DNA of 64,000 bases from contig NC_081841.1 in NCBI RefSeq assembly GCF_963259705.1, forward strand, positions 120,923,827 through 120,987,826, written 5' to 3'. A model generated the notes under the pieces. That model saw only the letters and a program-made list of their open reading frames with translations, was not told the origin of the DNA and made no database searches. The position numbers and the translations under genes were made by a program. This stretch comes from Myotis daubentonii. Its lineage: Eukaryota > Chordata > Mammalia > Chiroptera > Vespertilionidae. Positions within the stretch are counted from its first letter, which is position 1. Every line of letters starts with the position of its first letter. Below, one piece after another: positions 11,160 through 22,831 of this stretch.

Positions 11160-11882
11160 ATGGAACTTCCAAAGCCCACTGCATGGGAGAACATATTTGC
11201 CAATGTTATCACCAATAAGGGTTTAAACTCCAACATTTATAGGGAACTCATACAACTTAACAAAAGGAAGGTAAACAATCCAATCAAAAAATGGGCAAAG
11301 GACCTAAATAGACACTTTTCAAAAGAGGACATTCAGAAAGCGAAGAGACATATGAAAACATGCTCAAAGTCACTAATCATCCAAGAAATGCAAATCAAAA
11401 CAACAATGAGGTACCATCTCACATCTGTCAGAATGGCTATCATCAACAAATCAACAAACGACAAGTGCTGGAGAGGATGTGGAGAAAAAGGAACCCTCGT
11501 GCACTGCTGGTGGGAATGCAGACTGGTGCATCCCCTGTGGAGAACAGTATGGAGTTTCCTCAAAAAACTAAAAATGGAACTCCCATTTGACCCCATGATC
11601 CCACTTCTAGAAATATATCCCAAGAAAACAGAAACACCAGTCAGAAAGGATATATGCACCCCTATGTTCACAGCAGCACAATTCATCATAGCTAAGATCT
11701 GGAAACAGCCTAAGTGCCCATCAGTAGATGAATGGATTAGAAAACTGTGGTACATCTACATGATGGAATACTATGCTGCTGTAAAAAAGAAGGAATTCTT
11801 ACCATTTGCAACATCATGGATGGAACTGGAGAGCATTATACTAACTGAAATAAGCCAGTCAGAGAAGATAAATATCAAATGA
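11160..11882 (+). pseudogene. L1 ORF2 C-terminal region
   Basis: A 240-codon frame covering the C-terminal part of L1 ORF2, ending in [16 protein letters not shown] and a stop followed by the L1 3' UTR. It contains the cysteine-rich segment typical of L1 ORF2 ([18 protein letters not shown]). It lacks endonuclease and reverse transcriptase, so it cannot act alone. Confidence 0.8.
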
Positions 11883-12165
11883 TCTCACTCATTTGTAGAA
11901 TATAAAGACCACCATAAAATGATGAAAAAAATAGATACAGAGACAAAGAATCATTGAACAGACTGCCAAACTTCAGCGGGAAAGCAGGGGAGGGTTGGGG
12001 GTGGATAAGAGATCAACCAAAGGACTTGTGTGCGTGCATATAAGCATAACCAAAGGACAAAGACACTAAGGAGGCGAGGGCATGTGCCAGGGGAGGTCAA
12101 TGGGGGGAAAATGGAGACATATGTACTACTATTTGTAATATTTTAAACAATAAAAATAAATTAAA

Positions 12166-12374
12166 AAATTAAACTTTTTTATTTTAATGGTCAAATTCCT
12201 CAACATTTTCACGGATGATTTGACTGCTTATAGTTTCAGAAACATTTCCTTAATCCAAGACGATGACACTATTATCCTACATTTTCTAAAAGTTTTAAAT
12301 TTTGCTTTCAAAATTTTATTACCTTTATTGAGATATAAGATACATAACATAAATTCACACATTTTATATATTTA
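12166..12374 (-). mobile_element. Old L1 3' UTR, left part
   Basis: AT-rich sequence that, from about 12310, matches the complement of an old mammalian L1 3' end. It continues after the Helitron chain at 13896, so the chain 12375-13895 sits inside one L1. Confidence 0.6.
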
Positions 12375-12736
12375 CTAGAGTCCCAGTGCACGGATTCATG
12401 CATTGGTGGGTTCCTCGGCCTGGCTTGCACCCTCTCGAAATCTGGGACCCCTTGGGTGATGTTGGACAGCCAGTTTCAGCCTGTTCCCCACAGGCCAGGC
12501 TGAGGAACTCCACTGGTGAATGAATCCGTGCACTGGGCCTCTACTATGCATATAAGATCTTTGGTTAATCTCTTCCTGCCCTCTCCCTACCCCCTTCAAT
12601 GTGACTCATCAGTCTGTTCCATATTTCTATGCCTGTGCACTGAGCGTCTCCCCCTGATGGTTAATCCACATCACAGTTACTGGCTGAACAGTCGAATGGT
12701 CGGACACTTAGCATATTAGCCTTTTATATATATGGA
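12375..12736 (-). mobile_element. Helitron with a palindromic 3' part and an internal L1 3' UTR piece
   Basis: CTAG at 12375-12378 begins the 3' end (minus orientation). 12375-12541 carries Helitron 3'-end sequence at both edges in inverted orientation (CCCAGTGCACGGATTCATGC on the left, ATGAATCCGTGCACTGGG on the right). 12544-12630 is L1 3' UTR sequence of the type seen at 33600-33680. 12631-12736 is a Helitron 5' portion ending in the complement of TCCATATATATAAAAGG. It joins head-to-tail with the next Helitron at 12737. Confidence 0.75.
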
Positions 12737-13454
12737 CTAGAGGCCCAGTGCACAAAAATTTGTGCACTCGAGGGGGAGGGGCGGTCCCTCAGCCCAGCCT
12801 GTGCCCTCTTGCAGTCTGGGACCCCTCAGGGAATGACCACCTGTTGGCTTAGGCCCGCTGCCCTGGGGATTGGGCCTAAAATGGCAATTAGACATCCCTC
12901 TGGCAGCCCGGCAGCCCTTGGGGGATGTCCACTTGCCAGCGGGCAGCAGGCCTAAACTGCAGTTGGACATCCTTAGCTCAGCTGAGGAGGCAGGAGAGGC
13001 TCCCACCACCACCGCTATACTGGCACCCATCAGCCTGGCTTTTGGCTGAGCAGAGCTCCTCCCATGTGAGAGCACCCTGACCACCAGAGAGCAGCTCCTG
13101 CATTGAGCGTCTGCCCCCTGGTGGTCAATGTGTGTCATAGTGACCAGTCATTCCCAGTCCTTCTGCTGTTAGGGTCAGTTTGCATATTACCATTTTACTA
13201 TATAGGATAGAGGACTGGTGCACGGGTGGGGGCCGGCTGGTTTGCCCTGAAGTGTGTCCCAGATCAGGGTGGGGGTCCCGCTTGGGTGCCTGGCCAGCCT
13301 GGATGAGGGGATGATGGCTGTTTGCAGCTTGTCACACCCCTTTTAGGGTGGGGGTCCCCACTGGTGTGCATGGCCAGTCTGGGTGAGGGGCTGAGGGCCG
13401 ATTTCAGGCTGGTGGGCAACTAAAGCTCCCAGCCTCTCCTTTTATTCTGTTTGT

Positions 13455-13505
<51 letters not shown>

Positions 13506-13895
13506 TTTTATTCTGGGATTTATTTACCTTCTATAGCTGTCACTGGAGCTGAGAGCCGGCTCCAGCTCTGAGGCTGTGGCTAATTGAAACATTGTTGCCA
13601 TCACTGCTGCTCTAAGCTCTGAGGCTGAAGCTGGCTGAAAGCAGGTTTCTGAAGCTTGTTTAGCTTCTATAATTGCAACATTGTTTTTTAGACTACAGCT
13701 CAGAGGCTGGCAGTGGCAGGCAAGGAATGTTGGCTTCCTCCATCACTGGAGCAATCAAGCCTCCTGTTCACTTCAGCTGCCTGGCTGCTGGCCGCCATCT
13801 TGGTTGGCAGTTAATTTGCATATCTCGCTGATTAGCCAATGGGAAGGGTAGCAAAGTTACGGTCAATTACCATGTTTGTCTATTATTAGATAGGA
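12737..13895 (-). mobile_element. Composite (two-part) Helitron
   Basis: Part Y (12737-13207) has CTAG at 12737-12740, hairpin GTGCACAAAAATTTGTGCAC and a 5' end reading TCCTATATAGTAAAATGG on the minus strand. It is fused directly to part X (13208-13895), which starts TAGAGGACTGGTGCAC (no C of CTAG left) and ends at the complement of TCCTATCTAATAATAGAC. T follows at 13896. An (ATTT)n tract lies inside X at 13455-13510. The host L1 is continuous across 12374 and 13896. Confidence 0.85.
13455..13510. repeat. (ATTT)n microsatellite
   Basis: About 13 copies of the tetranucleotide inside a composite Helitron; other copies of this Helitron part have a short T-rich run here. Confidence 0.9.
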
Positions 13896-15020
13896 TAATT
13901 CAGTATTTTCTTTCAATCCTTAGAGTATTTTATAATTTGCACAAGCATCACTATCCCATTTAAAACAGTTTAATCACCCTACAAAGATCCCTAGTGCCCA
14001 TTTAAAGTTAATCCCAACTCCCATTGCTAGCCCCACATAACCACTAATCTGAATTCTGGATATTTCATATATAAGTAAACATATAATATACAGTCCCTCC
14101 CATCTGGCTTTTATCATTTGGCATAATGTATTTAGGATTCATTAAAGTTATAGCATACGTCACTAGTTTTATTTTAATTGTGCAATATTATTCCATTTTG
14201 TGAATATATGGTATTTTGTTTATCCATTATCCAATTGATGCATTTTGAATTCTTTCCAGTTTTGGCCTATTATCGATAATGATCCTAAGAATATTCATGC
14301 ATAAGTCTACTATGAACTTAGTGTGTCATTTCTCTTGGGTAGATACATAATCATGGAAATGCCAAGATGTATGATATGTGTTAGATATTTAAAGTCATAC
14401 AAAATTCCTTTCGAACATGGTTAGAGCATTTTACATTCCCATGCATGAGTATTCAATAAATTGTTATATTTGTGGTTTTGCTTCTCTTCACATCAAACTA
14501 ATATTCCATTTTAATGTTATTCTATTTCAATCCAAGGGTCCTTTAGAAGTGTGTTACTTACTATCCAAATATCTAGCAATTTCTGAAATCTCTTTCTATT
14601 GCTGATTTCTAAATTAATTCTGCTATGGTCAAAGAACATATTTTGTTTTATCTCAATTATTTTAGGCTTACTCAAACTTTGATGTTTTTCTGCCCAATCC
14701 ATAATATACCGGTATTCTGGAAAATGCAACATATGCACTTGAAAAAAATTCTGCTATCTTTAGGTGGATTGTCCTATAAATGTCAATGAATTGTTCAATA
14801 CCACCTTGAACCCAGGTAGTAAAAATAGGCTTTCATTAATATTAATGTAAGGAATGATTTTAAGATTACATTCCTAAATAGGACTATGGTACACTTGGGG
14901 TAGTTATATGTTATCAGGTTAAAAAATGACTATTTGCAACTTCCTAAAAATTTTTATGACAAACAAGAATTGCATTTTATTAAATAGTTTATAGCACTAT
15001 AATTATATAGCTATTCTTTA
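13896..15020 (-). mobile_element. Old L1 fragments, minus strand
   Basis: 13896-14350 reads as the complement of an old mammalian L1 3' UTR and ORF2 tail. 14540-14830 is the complement of another ORF2 stretch. Both are strongly decayed. Confidence 0.6.
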
Positions 15021-15259
15021 ATGTGTTAATAAGTAGATATTAGAAGTTATCTTGATGTTAAACTACCCTTACATTCAGCATGAAACTGAGAAACTGGGGC
15101 AGAGGGGAGGTAGGGAAAACCATTTTTCTCCTTTTAATCTAAATATTGATGGCTACCAATTTCATGCAATGCCCCTTAGACCAACTGTCAGAAGTGTAAA
15201 CACAAAATTTTCAGTATCTTTTGATTCTAAGTATTTTATAATTTGCACAATGATTTTTT

Positions 15260-15474
15260 TAAAATATATTTTATTGATTTTTTACAGAGAGGAAGGGAGA
15301 GAGATAGAGAGCTAGAAACATTGATGAGAGAGAAACATCGATCAGCTGCCTCCTGCGCATCTCCCACTGGGGATATGCCCGCAACCCAGGTACATGCCCT
15401 TGACTGGAATCGAACCCGGGACCCCTCAGTCCGCAGGCCGACGCTCTATCCACTGAGCCAAACCGGTTTTGGCA
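15260..15474 (-). mobile_element. Ves SINE, full length
   Basis: A minus-strand tRNA-derived SINE with box B complement (GAATCGAACCCGGGACC at about 15407-15423). It is flanked by a perfect duplication CACAATGATTTTTT (15246-15259 and 15475-15488). Low divergence from the copies at 19675 and 46443 suggests a young subfamily. Confidence 0.92.
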
Positions 15475-15559
15475 CACAATGATTTTTTATTAGTTATTTA
15501 AAATATATGTATTTCCATTATCATAGTTTGATTTTTTAATTTTATTTTTTTATTAATTA

Positions 15560-15830
15560 AATTAAATGAGGTGACATTGCTAATAAGATGATATAGATTT
15601 CAAGTGAACATTTCCATGATACATGATCGGTATATTGCATTGTGTGCCCACCGCAAACAGACAGATCATTTCTTGTCACCATATATTTGGCTGCCTTTAC
15701 CCTTTACTACCTATCCCCTGCACCCCCCTCTTCCCTCAGGTAACCAACATACTGTTGTTTGTGCTTATGAGTTTCAGTTTTTATCACTGATTTGTTTAAT
15801 TACACTGTGAGTGAGAAGTCATGTGGATGA
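15560..15830 (-). mobile_element. L1 3' UTR fragment, minus strand
   Basis: Complement of an L1 3' UTR, related to 3480-3745. Confidence 0.6.
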
Positions 15831-15872
15831 TAATAATTTATTTAAATTTATGGAGACAATTTTATGGAGACA

Positions 15873-16170
15873 GGGATAAGTGGCTGCTCTCATATCAGGA
15901 GCAGCTGCTCAGAGGGCGGGTCCACAGCTGCTTGGCTGACTGAAATGAGCAACACTCCCACAGTGGGCTGATCCCCACAGGCCACGCCCCCACCAGTGCA
16001 TAGATGCTGTGCACTGGGCCTCTAGTCCTGATATATAAAAAGCCAGGTGCCGTCATGACCTAAACGACCGGATGGACAACCAAACAGCAGGCTGGGGAGT
16101 TGAGGGAGCGGGAGCTGTGGGCCCTGGTCACCCGTGGCATGGCAGTGTGAGGGAGCAGTGGACCTGGTGG
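15873..16170 (+). mobile_element. Truncated B-A Helitron dimer
   Basis: 15873-16025 is the 3' part of Helitron type B, ending GTGCACTGGGCCTCTAG. It is followed without any gap by the 5' end of Helitron type A (TCCTGATATATAAAAAGCC at 16026), which runs to about 16170 and stops without a 3' end. The same B-A order and junction occur on the minus strand at 17185-19071. Confidence 0.8.
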
Positions 16171-16407
16171 CTTAATCTGAATACTTTCTACAGTTTTGTT
16201 TGTGTTGGAGAAAATGTATATGCTAATCAACCCATTGGATTTTTTTTTTCAAATTTATATTATTTATTTTCTTATTGCTCTTTTAAAAGAAGGCACCGGT
16301 TAAACCACTGTGACTTATCTTCCAAATTTAGCCAATTTTTTCACCTATGTTGTTAAGGGCATGTGCATTTGTTTTATCTTCCTGGTGACTGTACCTTTAT
16401 CATTAAA

Positions 16408-16825
16408 CTAGAGGCCCAGTGCATAAAATTCACACACCTGGGAGGGGGGGTCCCTCAGCCTGGATTGCAAGAGGGCACAGGGCAGGCCAAGCGACCCCAC
16501 CAGTGCACGATCGGGGATGGGGAGGGACGCAGGACGTTAGCCAGCCGGGGAGAGACTGCTAGAGGGCTCCAGGGAGTGTCCAGCCCATCTCTCTCAGTAC
16601 CGATTGGCCAGACCCCAGCAGGAAGCTAACCTACCAGTCAGAGCATCTGCCCCTGGTGGTCAGTGCACTTCATAGCAACTAGTCAAAAAGTCGACTGTCT
16701 GCCCCCTGGTGGTCAGTGCATGTCATAGTGAACAGTTAAGTGGCCTTAGCATATCAAGCTTTCATCAGTTGAACGGATGATCATAGGACTGGACACTTAG
16801 CATATTAGGCTTTTATTATATATTA
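16408..16825 (-). mobile_element. Nonautonomous Helitron
   Basis: CTAG at 16408-16411 is preceded by A. The 5' end is a degraded complement of the usual terminus (TTTTATTATATATTA, ending at about 16825), followed by T. The interior contains the CTGCCCCCTGGTGGTCAGTG motif common to several Helitrons here, present twice. Confidence 0.8.
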
Positions 16826-16924
16826 TGGTACCACTCTTTAGCCTCATTAACTTATTTGTCTTAAAGTTTATTTTGGTTTATTTAAATATTGGTCTACCAC
16901 TTTTTATTACTTATTATTTAAAAT

Positions 16925-17184
16925 AATACTTTTATTGAGTTAAAAAACAAAATAAACAAACTCACAGACACAAACTCAGACACATTTGATGATTGCCATA
17001 TGAAAGGGGAGTTGGGAGAATGGTTGAAAAAGGTGAAGGAATAATGATGTACAAATTGCCAGTTACAAAAACAATACTGGAGCATAAAATATAGCAAAGA
17101 AAATAGAGTCAATAATATTCCAATAACTACGCATGGTGTCAGATGAGTACTAGACTTAATGAGGTGATCGCTTTATAAATTGTA
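16925..17184 (+). mobile_element. L1 3' UTR, part before a Helitron chain
   Basis: Plus-strand old L1 3' UTR. It resumes at 19072 (TAAATGTCTAGTAACTATGC) and ends in an A-rich tail near 19150, so the sequence between is one A|T insertion. Confidence 0.65.
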
Positions 17185-17885
17185 CTAGAGGCCTGGTGCA
17201 CAAAATTCATGCACTGGAGGGTGTTCCTCAGCCCAGCCTGCATCCTCTCCAATCTAGGACCCTTCAGAGGATGTCCGATTGCCAGTTTAGACCAGATCTC
17301 ATGGGACCTAAACCGGCAGTCAGACATCCCTCTCAGAATCTGGGACTGCTGATTCCTAACCACTTGCCTGCCTACCTGCCTAATTGCTCCTAACCACTTC
17401 TGCCTGCCAGCCTGATTGCCACCTAACCACTCCCCTGCCGTTCCAATTGACGCCTAACTGCTCCACTGCTGACCTAATTGCTCTCACCTGCCCTCCCCTG
17501 CTAGCCTGGCTGCCTCCAACTGCCCCCTCCAGGGAGGGTCCGGGGTGCAGGTGAATGAGATTCCTGGTGGCAGATTGCTGACAGCAAGCTGTCCAAAAGC
17601 TGATTCTGTGAGGAATGGGGCTCCCTCCACCCTCCTGTCAGGGTCTGGTTTGAAGGCTGGCCACAACCCTGATCACTCGAGATCCAGAGTTCCATTGTGC
17701 CCCAGCCGGTTAGGGCCTACAGCTCCCTCCCGCCGACACACCCCAGGCCCACTGCTCCCTCCCACTGCCATGCCACAGGTGGCCAGGGCCTACAGCTCCC
17801 TGCTCCCTCAGCTCCCTAGCCTGCTGTTCGGTTGTCCATCTGGTCGTTTAGGACATGATGGCACCTGGCTTTTTATATATTAGGA
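17185..17885 (-). mobile_element. Helitron type A, 3' unit of a B-A dimer
   Basis: CTAG at 17185-17188, hairpin region GTGCACAAAATTCATGCAC, and a 5' end complementary to TCCTAATATATAAAAAGCC (17867-17885). It is joined directly to type B at 17886. Confidence 0.85.
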
Positions 17886-18165
17886 CTAGAGGCCCAGTGA
17901 ACAGCATCCGTGCACCGGTGGGGGGCGTGGCATTTGGAGATCAGCCCACTGTGGGAGTATTGCTCATTCCAGTCAGCCAAGCAGCTGTGGACCCGCCTTC
18001 TGTGCAGCTGCTCCTGATATGGGAGCAGCCACTCATCCCTGTCAGACAAGCGGTGCTCCCACTGTGGGAGCGCACTGTGTTGAGCGTCTGCCTCCTGGTG
18101 GACAGCGCACATCACAGAAACTGGTCAACCGGCTGTTCCACTGTAAAGGTCACTGGGCTTTTATA
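17886..18165 (-). mobile_element. Helitron type B, main part, interrupted by another Helitron
   Basis: CTAG at 17886-17889. The element runs to 18165, where Helitron C is inserted in its 5' terminus. The last 8 bp of B (TATATAGA) are at 19064-19071, followed by T at 19072. Confidence 0.85.
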
Positions 18166-19063
18166 TCCTATATAATAAAGTGGTAATATGCAAATTAACC
18201 CTCACGCCCTCACAAGATGGCTGCCTACGACCAGGCCGACAGGGGCGTTAGTGAGGGATGACCAAACGACTGAACAAGTAGGCTGTGTGAGGCGAACAGG
18301 CTGGCAGGGGGGTTAGTGAGGGACAACCAAGCGACTGAACAAGCAGGCTGCGTAGGGTGACCAGGCTGGCAGGGGGCTGAGGGATGACCAAACGACTGAA
18401 CAGCAGCCTGCATGGGTTGACCAGGCCAGGGGGGGGGGCTGTGAGGGGTGACCAGGCTGGCAGGAAGGACAGTTGTGGGCAACCAGGCCAGCAGGGAGGG
18501 CAGTTGGGGGCAACCAGACTGGCGGGGGGTCATTAGAGGTAACTATGCTGGCAGAGGGGGGCAGTTCGAGGTGAGCAGGCCGGCAAGGAGGGCAGTTGGA
18601 GGTGATTAGGCCGACGGGGGGGCAGTGAGGGGTGACTAGGCCATCAGGGGGGCAGTCGGGGGTGACCAGGCCATCAGGGGGATCAGTTAAAGGCAACCAG
18701 GACGGCAGAGGGGGCAAGTTGGTGGCAACCAGGCCAGCAGGGGGGGCAGTAAGGAGTGACCAGGCCAGTGTGTGTGGGGGGGGCAGTTAGGAGCGACCAT
18801 GCCGGCAGGGAGGTGGCATTTGGGGGCGACCTGGCCGGCAGTGGGGGGCAGTTAGGGGTGATCAGGCCGGCACTCAGAGGCAGTGAGGGGTGATCAGGCT
18901 GGAATGGGGGGGGGTCAGTTAGGGGCGACCAGGCAGGCAGGCAGGCAGGTGAGTGATTAGGAGCCAGTGGTCTAGGATTGTGAGAGGGATCCCAGATTGG
19001 AGAGGGTGCAGGCTGGGCTGAGGGGACCCCCCACATGCACGATTTTGTGCACTGGGCCTCTAG
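18166..19063 (+). mobile_element. Helitron type C nested in type B
   Basis: 5' end TCCTATATAATAAAGTGG at 18166 preceded by A; 3' end GTGCACTGGGCCTCTAG ending at 19063 followed by T. It is a clean A|T insertion in the AT-rich 5' end of Helitron B, in opposite orientation. The interior (about 18290-18960) is a degenerate array built on CAGGCCGGCAGGGGGGCAGT-like units. Confidence 0.88.
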
Positions 19064-19071
19064 TATATAGA

Positions 19072-19160
19072 TAAATGTCTAGTAACTATGCTGTACACCT
19101 AAATCTAATACAATATTATTTATCAACTGCAATTTTTTAAAAAATAAAAAATTTAAATGG
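19072..19160 (+). mobile_element. L1 3' UTR end, right part
   Basis: Continuation of the L1 at 16925-17184, ending in an A-rich tail. Confidence 0.6.
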
Positions 19161-19656
19161 TGACAATCAAAAGGTGCAGAGGGGTTTCACACCAAACTAA
19201 TACCCTCTCTTATTTCCCCCACTCCCCAAATAGATAAACATTTTTCTTTCTTTTTTTTTTTTATTATTTGCCTATCAGCTTCCCCCTCCACACACCCTTT
19301 AAAATTGATTTTATTTTTTAGGGTAGTCTAGGGGTTCGGCAAAATTGAGCAGAGAGTACAAAGAGAGTTCCCATATATACCCTAAACTCACACATTCCAT
19401 GTGCTCATGCTTCTACTTACTATCAACATCCCCTACCAGCGTGGTACATATGTTACAGTGTCCTATCAACTTTTTTGTCACCCTCTTTCCAGGTGTAAAG
19501 TATCATGCTTTGATATATATGTATATTATTAAATGATGACCACAGTAAGTTTAATGAACATCCATCACCTTGCATAGTAAGAATTTCCTTTTCTTGTGAT
19601 AAAAACTTTAAAAATCCACTCTTTAGCAACATCCAAATATACAATACAGTATTCTT

Positions 19657-20078
19657 TTTCTTTTTCTTTTTTTTAAAATATATTTTATTGATTTTTTACA
19701 GAGAGGAAGGGAGAGAGATAGAGAGTTAGAAACATCGATGAGCGAGAAACATCGATCAGCTGCCTCCTGCAAGCCCCCCATGGGGGATGTGCCCGCAACC
19801 AAGGTACATGCCCCCGACCGGAATCGAACCTGGGACCCTTCAGTCCGCAGGCCGACGCTCTATCCACTGAGCCAAACCGGTTTTGGCTCTTTTTCTTTTT
19901 TTTATATTTTTACTGTTTTCATAGAGAGGAAGGGAGAGGGAGAGAGAGAGAGAAACATCAATGATGAGAGATAATCATCTAACTCCTGCATGCTCCCTTC
20001 TGGGGAGCATAACCCAGCCATGTGCCTTGAATGGTATTGGAACAGTGGACTCAACCACAAACCCACACTGGCCAGGCT
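19657..20078 (-). mobile_element. Older Ves SINE, carrying a younger SINE
   Basis: Flanked by a perfect duplication ACAATACAGTATTCTT (19641-19656 and 20079-20094). The readable older SINE is 19904-20078. A younger SINE sits in its tail. Confidence 0.85.
19675..19886 (-). mobile_element. Young Ves SINE nested in an older Ves SINE
   Basis: Complete minus-strand copy, nearly identical to 15260-15474. It is inserted in the T-rich tail complement of the older SINE; T/C-rich direct repeats flank it. Confidence 0.88.
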
Positions 20079-21140
20079 ACAATACAGTATTCTTAACTGT
20101 AGTCACCATGCTGAACATTATATCCCCAGAACTTATTTACCTTCTAACTAACAGCTTGTATCTTTTGACTGCATTCACACATTTCTACCACACCCCACTC
20201 ACTGTCATCTGGAAATCACTTTTTACATTCTCTGTTTCTACGAATTTGGTTTCTTTGCTTTCCACATATAAGTGAAATCATACAGTGTTTGTTTTTCTCT
20301 GTCTGCCTTATTTCACTTAGCACAGTACCCCAAGATCCATCATAAATAGCAGGATTTCCTTAGTCTTTAGGCCTGAATAATATTCCACTTTTATATGGAG
20401 ATATCTGTACCTTCAAGCTCATTGCAGCATTATTTACAAATAGCCAAGAAATATAAACAACCTAAGTGGCCAACAATGGATGAATGTATAAAAAAAATGT
20501 AGACAAGTAAGTTGTTCACTCCACTATTTATTAAGTAAAGTATCCTTTTCCCCACTGTATATTCTTGGCTCCTTTGTCATGAAATTGACCAAATATGCAT
20601 GGGTTTATTTCTGGATTTGTTCTGTTCCACTGATCTGTGTCTATTTGTATTTATGCAATACCACACTGTTTCATTACTATAGCTTTGTAATATATAGGAA
20701 GTGGTGAAAGGTTTACAGTTGTTCACATGGTAAATAATACAATAATTCATAAATAATACAAGAATAAACTCTGTTTCACATAGTCACAACTCTAAACCTA
20801 TTTTTATCACACCCTATAGTTTAAAATCATGAAAAAATGAAGGCTGTCTTATTCTTTCTCAAGACAGCTTTGGCTATTTGGAGTCTTTTGTGATTGCATA
20901 CAAATTTTAGGACTGCTTGTTCTATTTAAAATGACATTGCAAGTTTGAAAGGAATTACATTCAATCTGTGGATCATTTTAGGTAGTATGAACATGTTAAC
21001 AACAGTTCCTCTACCTATGAAAATAGAGTATCTTTCCATTTATTTGCATCTTCTTCAAACTTTTTAGCCAATTTTTATAGCTTTCAGTGTACAAATCATT
21101 TACTCCCTTGGTTAAATTTATTCCTCAGCATTTTGCTCTA

Positions 21141-21732
21141 TGAAACCATTCATTCTTTCTCCATATCTCTCAGATTCATTTCCTAGTTTTCAACTCTTGT
21201 TTCCTCTTTTGGTGCTATATTCTAGGTCATGACTTCATTTCTAACTTCAAGTTCACCAATTATTTCTTAAGTGTTATGAATCTATTTAATATGTCCATGG
21301 AGTTGTTAATTTTAATCACTAACCTTTCACTCCAAAAGCTACATTTGATAATTTTTAAGCTTCATAGTTTCTTTTAAATATTATCTTGATTCTTAAGAAT
21401 AATTTCTCCTATTATGATTAATCTTCATTTTTTGGCATATGAGGATTTCCTTTTTGTGTGGTCAGCTATACTTCTAAAATAAGGCATGGCTTATTTTATC
21501 CAGCATTTCTAAGTTTTTAGTAGTACAAAGTGTTTCAGGATATCATGTTTTGCCCATTATTTTTCTCCAATAATTCATATTCGTCACACACTCAATCACG
21601 TATTTTCTACAATTTTATCTTTTCTCTCACTTTGTATTTTTGATAAACACTTTTAGATCTTCCACCACACTATTTGAGTGAATTGCAGTTAGGCTAAAGA
21701 AGCAGAATATGACCTTGGTGCCCTACTTGAAC
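21141..21732 (-). mobile_element. Probable old L1/HAL1 5' region
   Basis: AT-rich sequence resembling the complement of an L1/HAL1 5' region. Identification is weak. Confidence 0.35.
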
Positions 21733-21747
21733 CTCAAATCCTGTTTT

Positions 21748-21976
21748 GTTTTGTTTTTAAACTATGTATTTTTATTTTTTTATTGATTTCAGAGAGAAAA
21801 GGAGGAGAGAAAGAGAAACATCAATGATCAGAGAGAATCATTGATCAGCTGCCTCCTGCACACCCGCTACTGGGGATCAAGCCCACAACCCAGGCATGTG
21901 GCCCTGTCTGGAATCGAACCTGGGACCCTTCAATCCGCAGGCCCACACTCTATCCACTGAGCCAAACCAGCTAGGG
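21748..21976 (-). mobile_element. Ves SINE
   Basis: Complete minus-strand SINE flanked by a perfect 15 bp duplication CTCAAATCCTGTTTT (21733-21747 and 21977-21991). Confidence 0.92.
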
Positions 21977-21991
21977 CTCAAATCCTGTTTT

Positions 21992-22819
21992 CAAAAATAA
22001 AATTCAAAGGTACCACCATAGCCTTCACCACTAGTTATATTTCATTGAGTGCATAGTTTGATGATTCTTTCTTTTCTTCTGTCTCTGGATACTAGGCCCC
22101 TTTAATGAGTTATTTCAATTTTACACAATTCAGGTCGGATCTCACTGTTGTAATGTTACATGATGGGATCCCTGTAAACACAGTGACCGGCAGTATAAAA
22201 CTTAGCCTGCTGTAAACCCTGGAGCCAACATGCTAGCACTCCAATATCACTTGACGGTTAGGGAAGATTCATCCCATCATTTCAGGTACATCACAGCTTC
22301 TTTCTGGTGTCACTTACACAAAAGCCAACAATAACATTCCTGGGGAAGGGAATGAAGTAGAGGAGACAAATTGGGGGCCAGAGATCTCTGAGGGTAAAAC
22401 ACCTCTCAAGATTTTCTGTTTTAGTCTTTACCTTAGCCCTCTACCATACTTCTTCAGCTGCTTGTGATTCCCATGGGAGAGAAAATTCCTCACCAGTTGT
22501 CTTGTTTTCTTTGATACTACCCCAATTGAACACCAAAACTCTTTCGTACTGAGGAGCACACAGGAACCAACATTTGCCTTAAGAGAGCCAAACAGCTTGG
22601 AGTTGAGAGTAGATGGGAAGAAAGCTTCATCACAACTGTCATACTCCCAGAATCTAAATCATTACTTTTTTATTAATAGATAACTGGCTGTGCCAAAATA
22701 CTGAACTAATTTCAACTAGTCCAAAAATAAACAAACAAACAAGCCATTAAGTTACAAGTGTCTACATAGGCCTAAAACTAAAAAATATAGACAGGAAGTT
22801 GATTCATTTAACAATCAAT
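21992..22819. other. No gene or clear repeat
   Basis: Mixed-composition sequence without exon signals that I can recognise. Confidence 0.35.
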
Positions 22820-22831
22820 GATACATTTTAT

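Larger units (their letters stand above)
6600..12165 (+). mobile_element. Compound L1 element, plus strand
   Basis: This begins in ORF1 (coiled-coil part, about 6640-6900). At about 7015-7030 it passes into ORF2 upstream of the reverse transcriptase, so the end of ORF1 and the endonuclease are missing. ORF2 reverse transcriptase blocks are readable at 7100-7650 (PINKSPGPDS region near 7115) and continue after the Helitron at 9028. A stretch of ORF2 about 410 bp long occurs twice (9896-11172 with the LTR inside, and 11173-11585). The element ends in a 3' UTR with AATAAA-like sequence and an A-rich tail at 12145-12165. All frames are broken. Confidence 0.85.
19320..21140 (-). mobile_element. 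Old L1, mostly minus strand
   Basis: 19330-19640 and 20095-20395 are the complement of an L1M-type 3' UTR and ORF2 end. A short plus-strand ORF2 piece lies at 20400-20505 (local inversion). 20520-21130 is again the complement of ORF2. SINEs interrupt it at 19657-20078. Confidence 0.65.
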
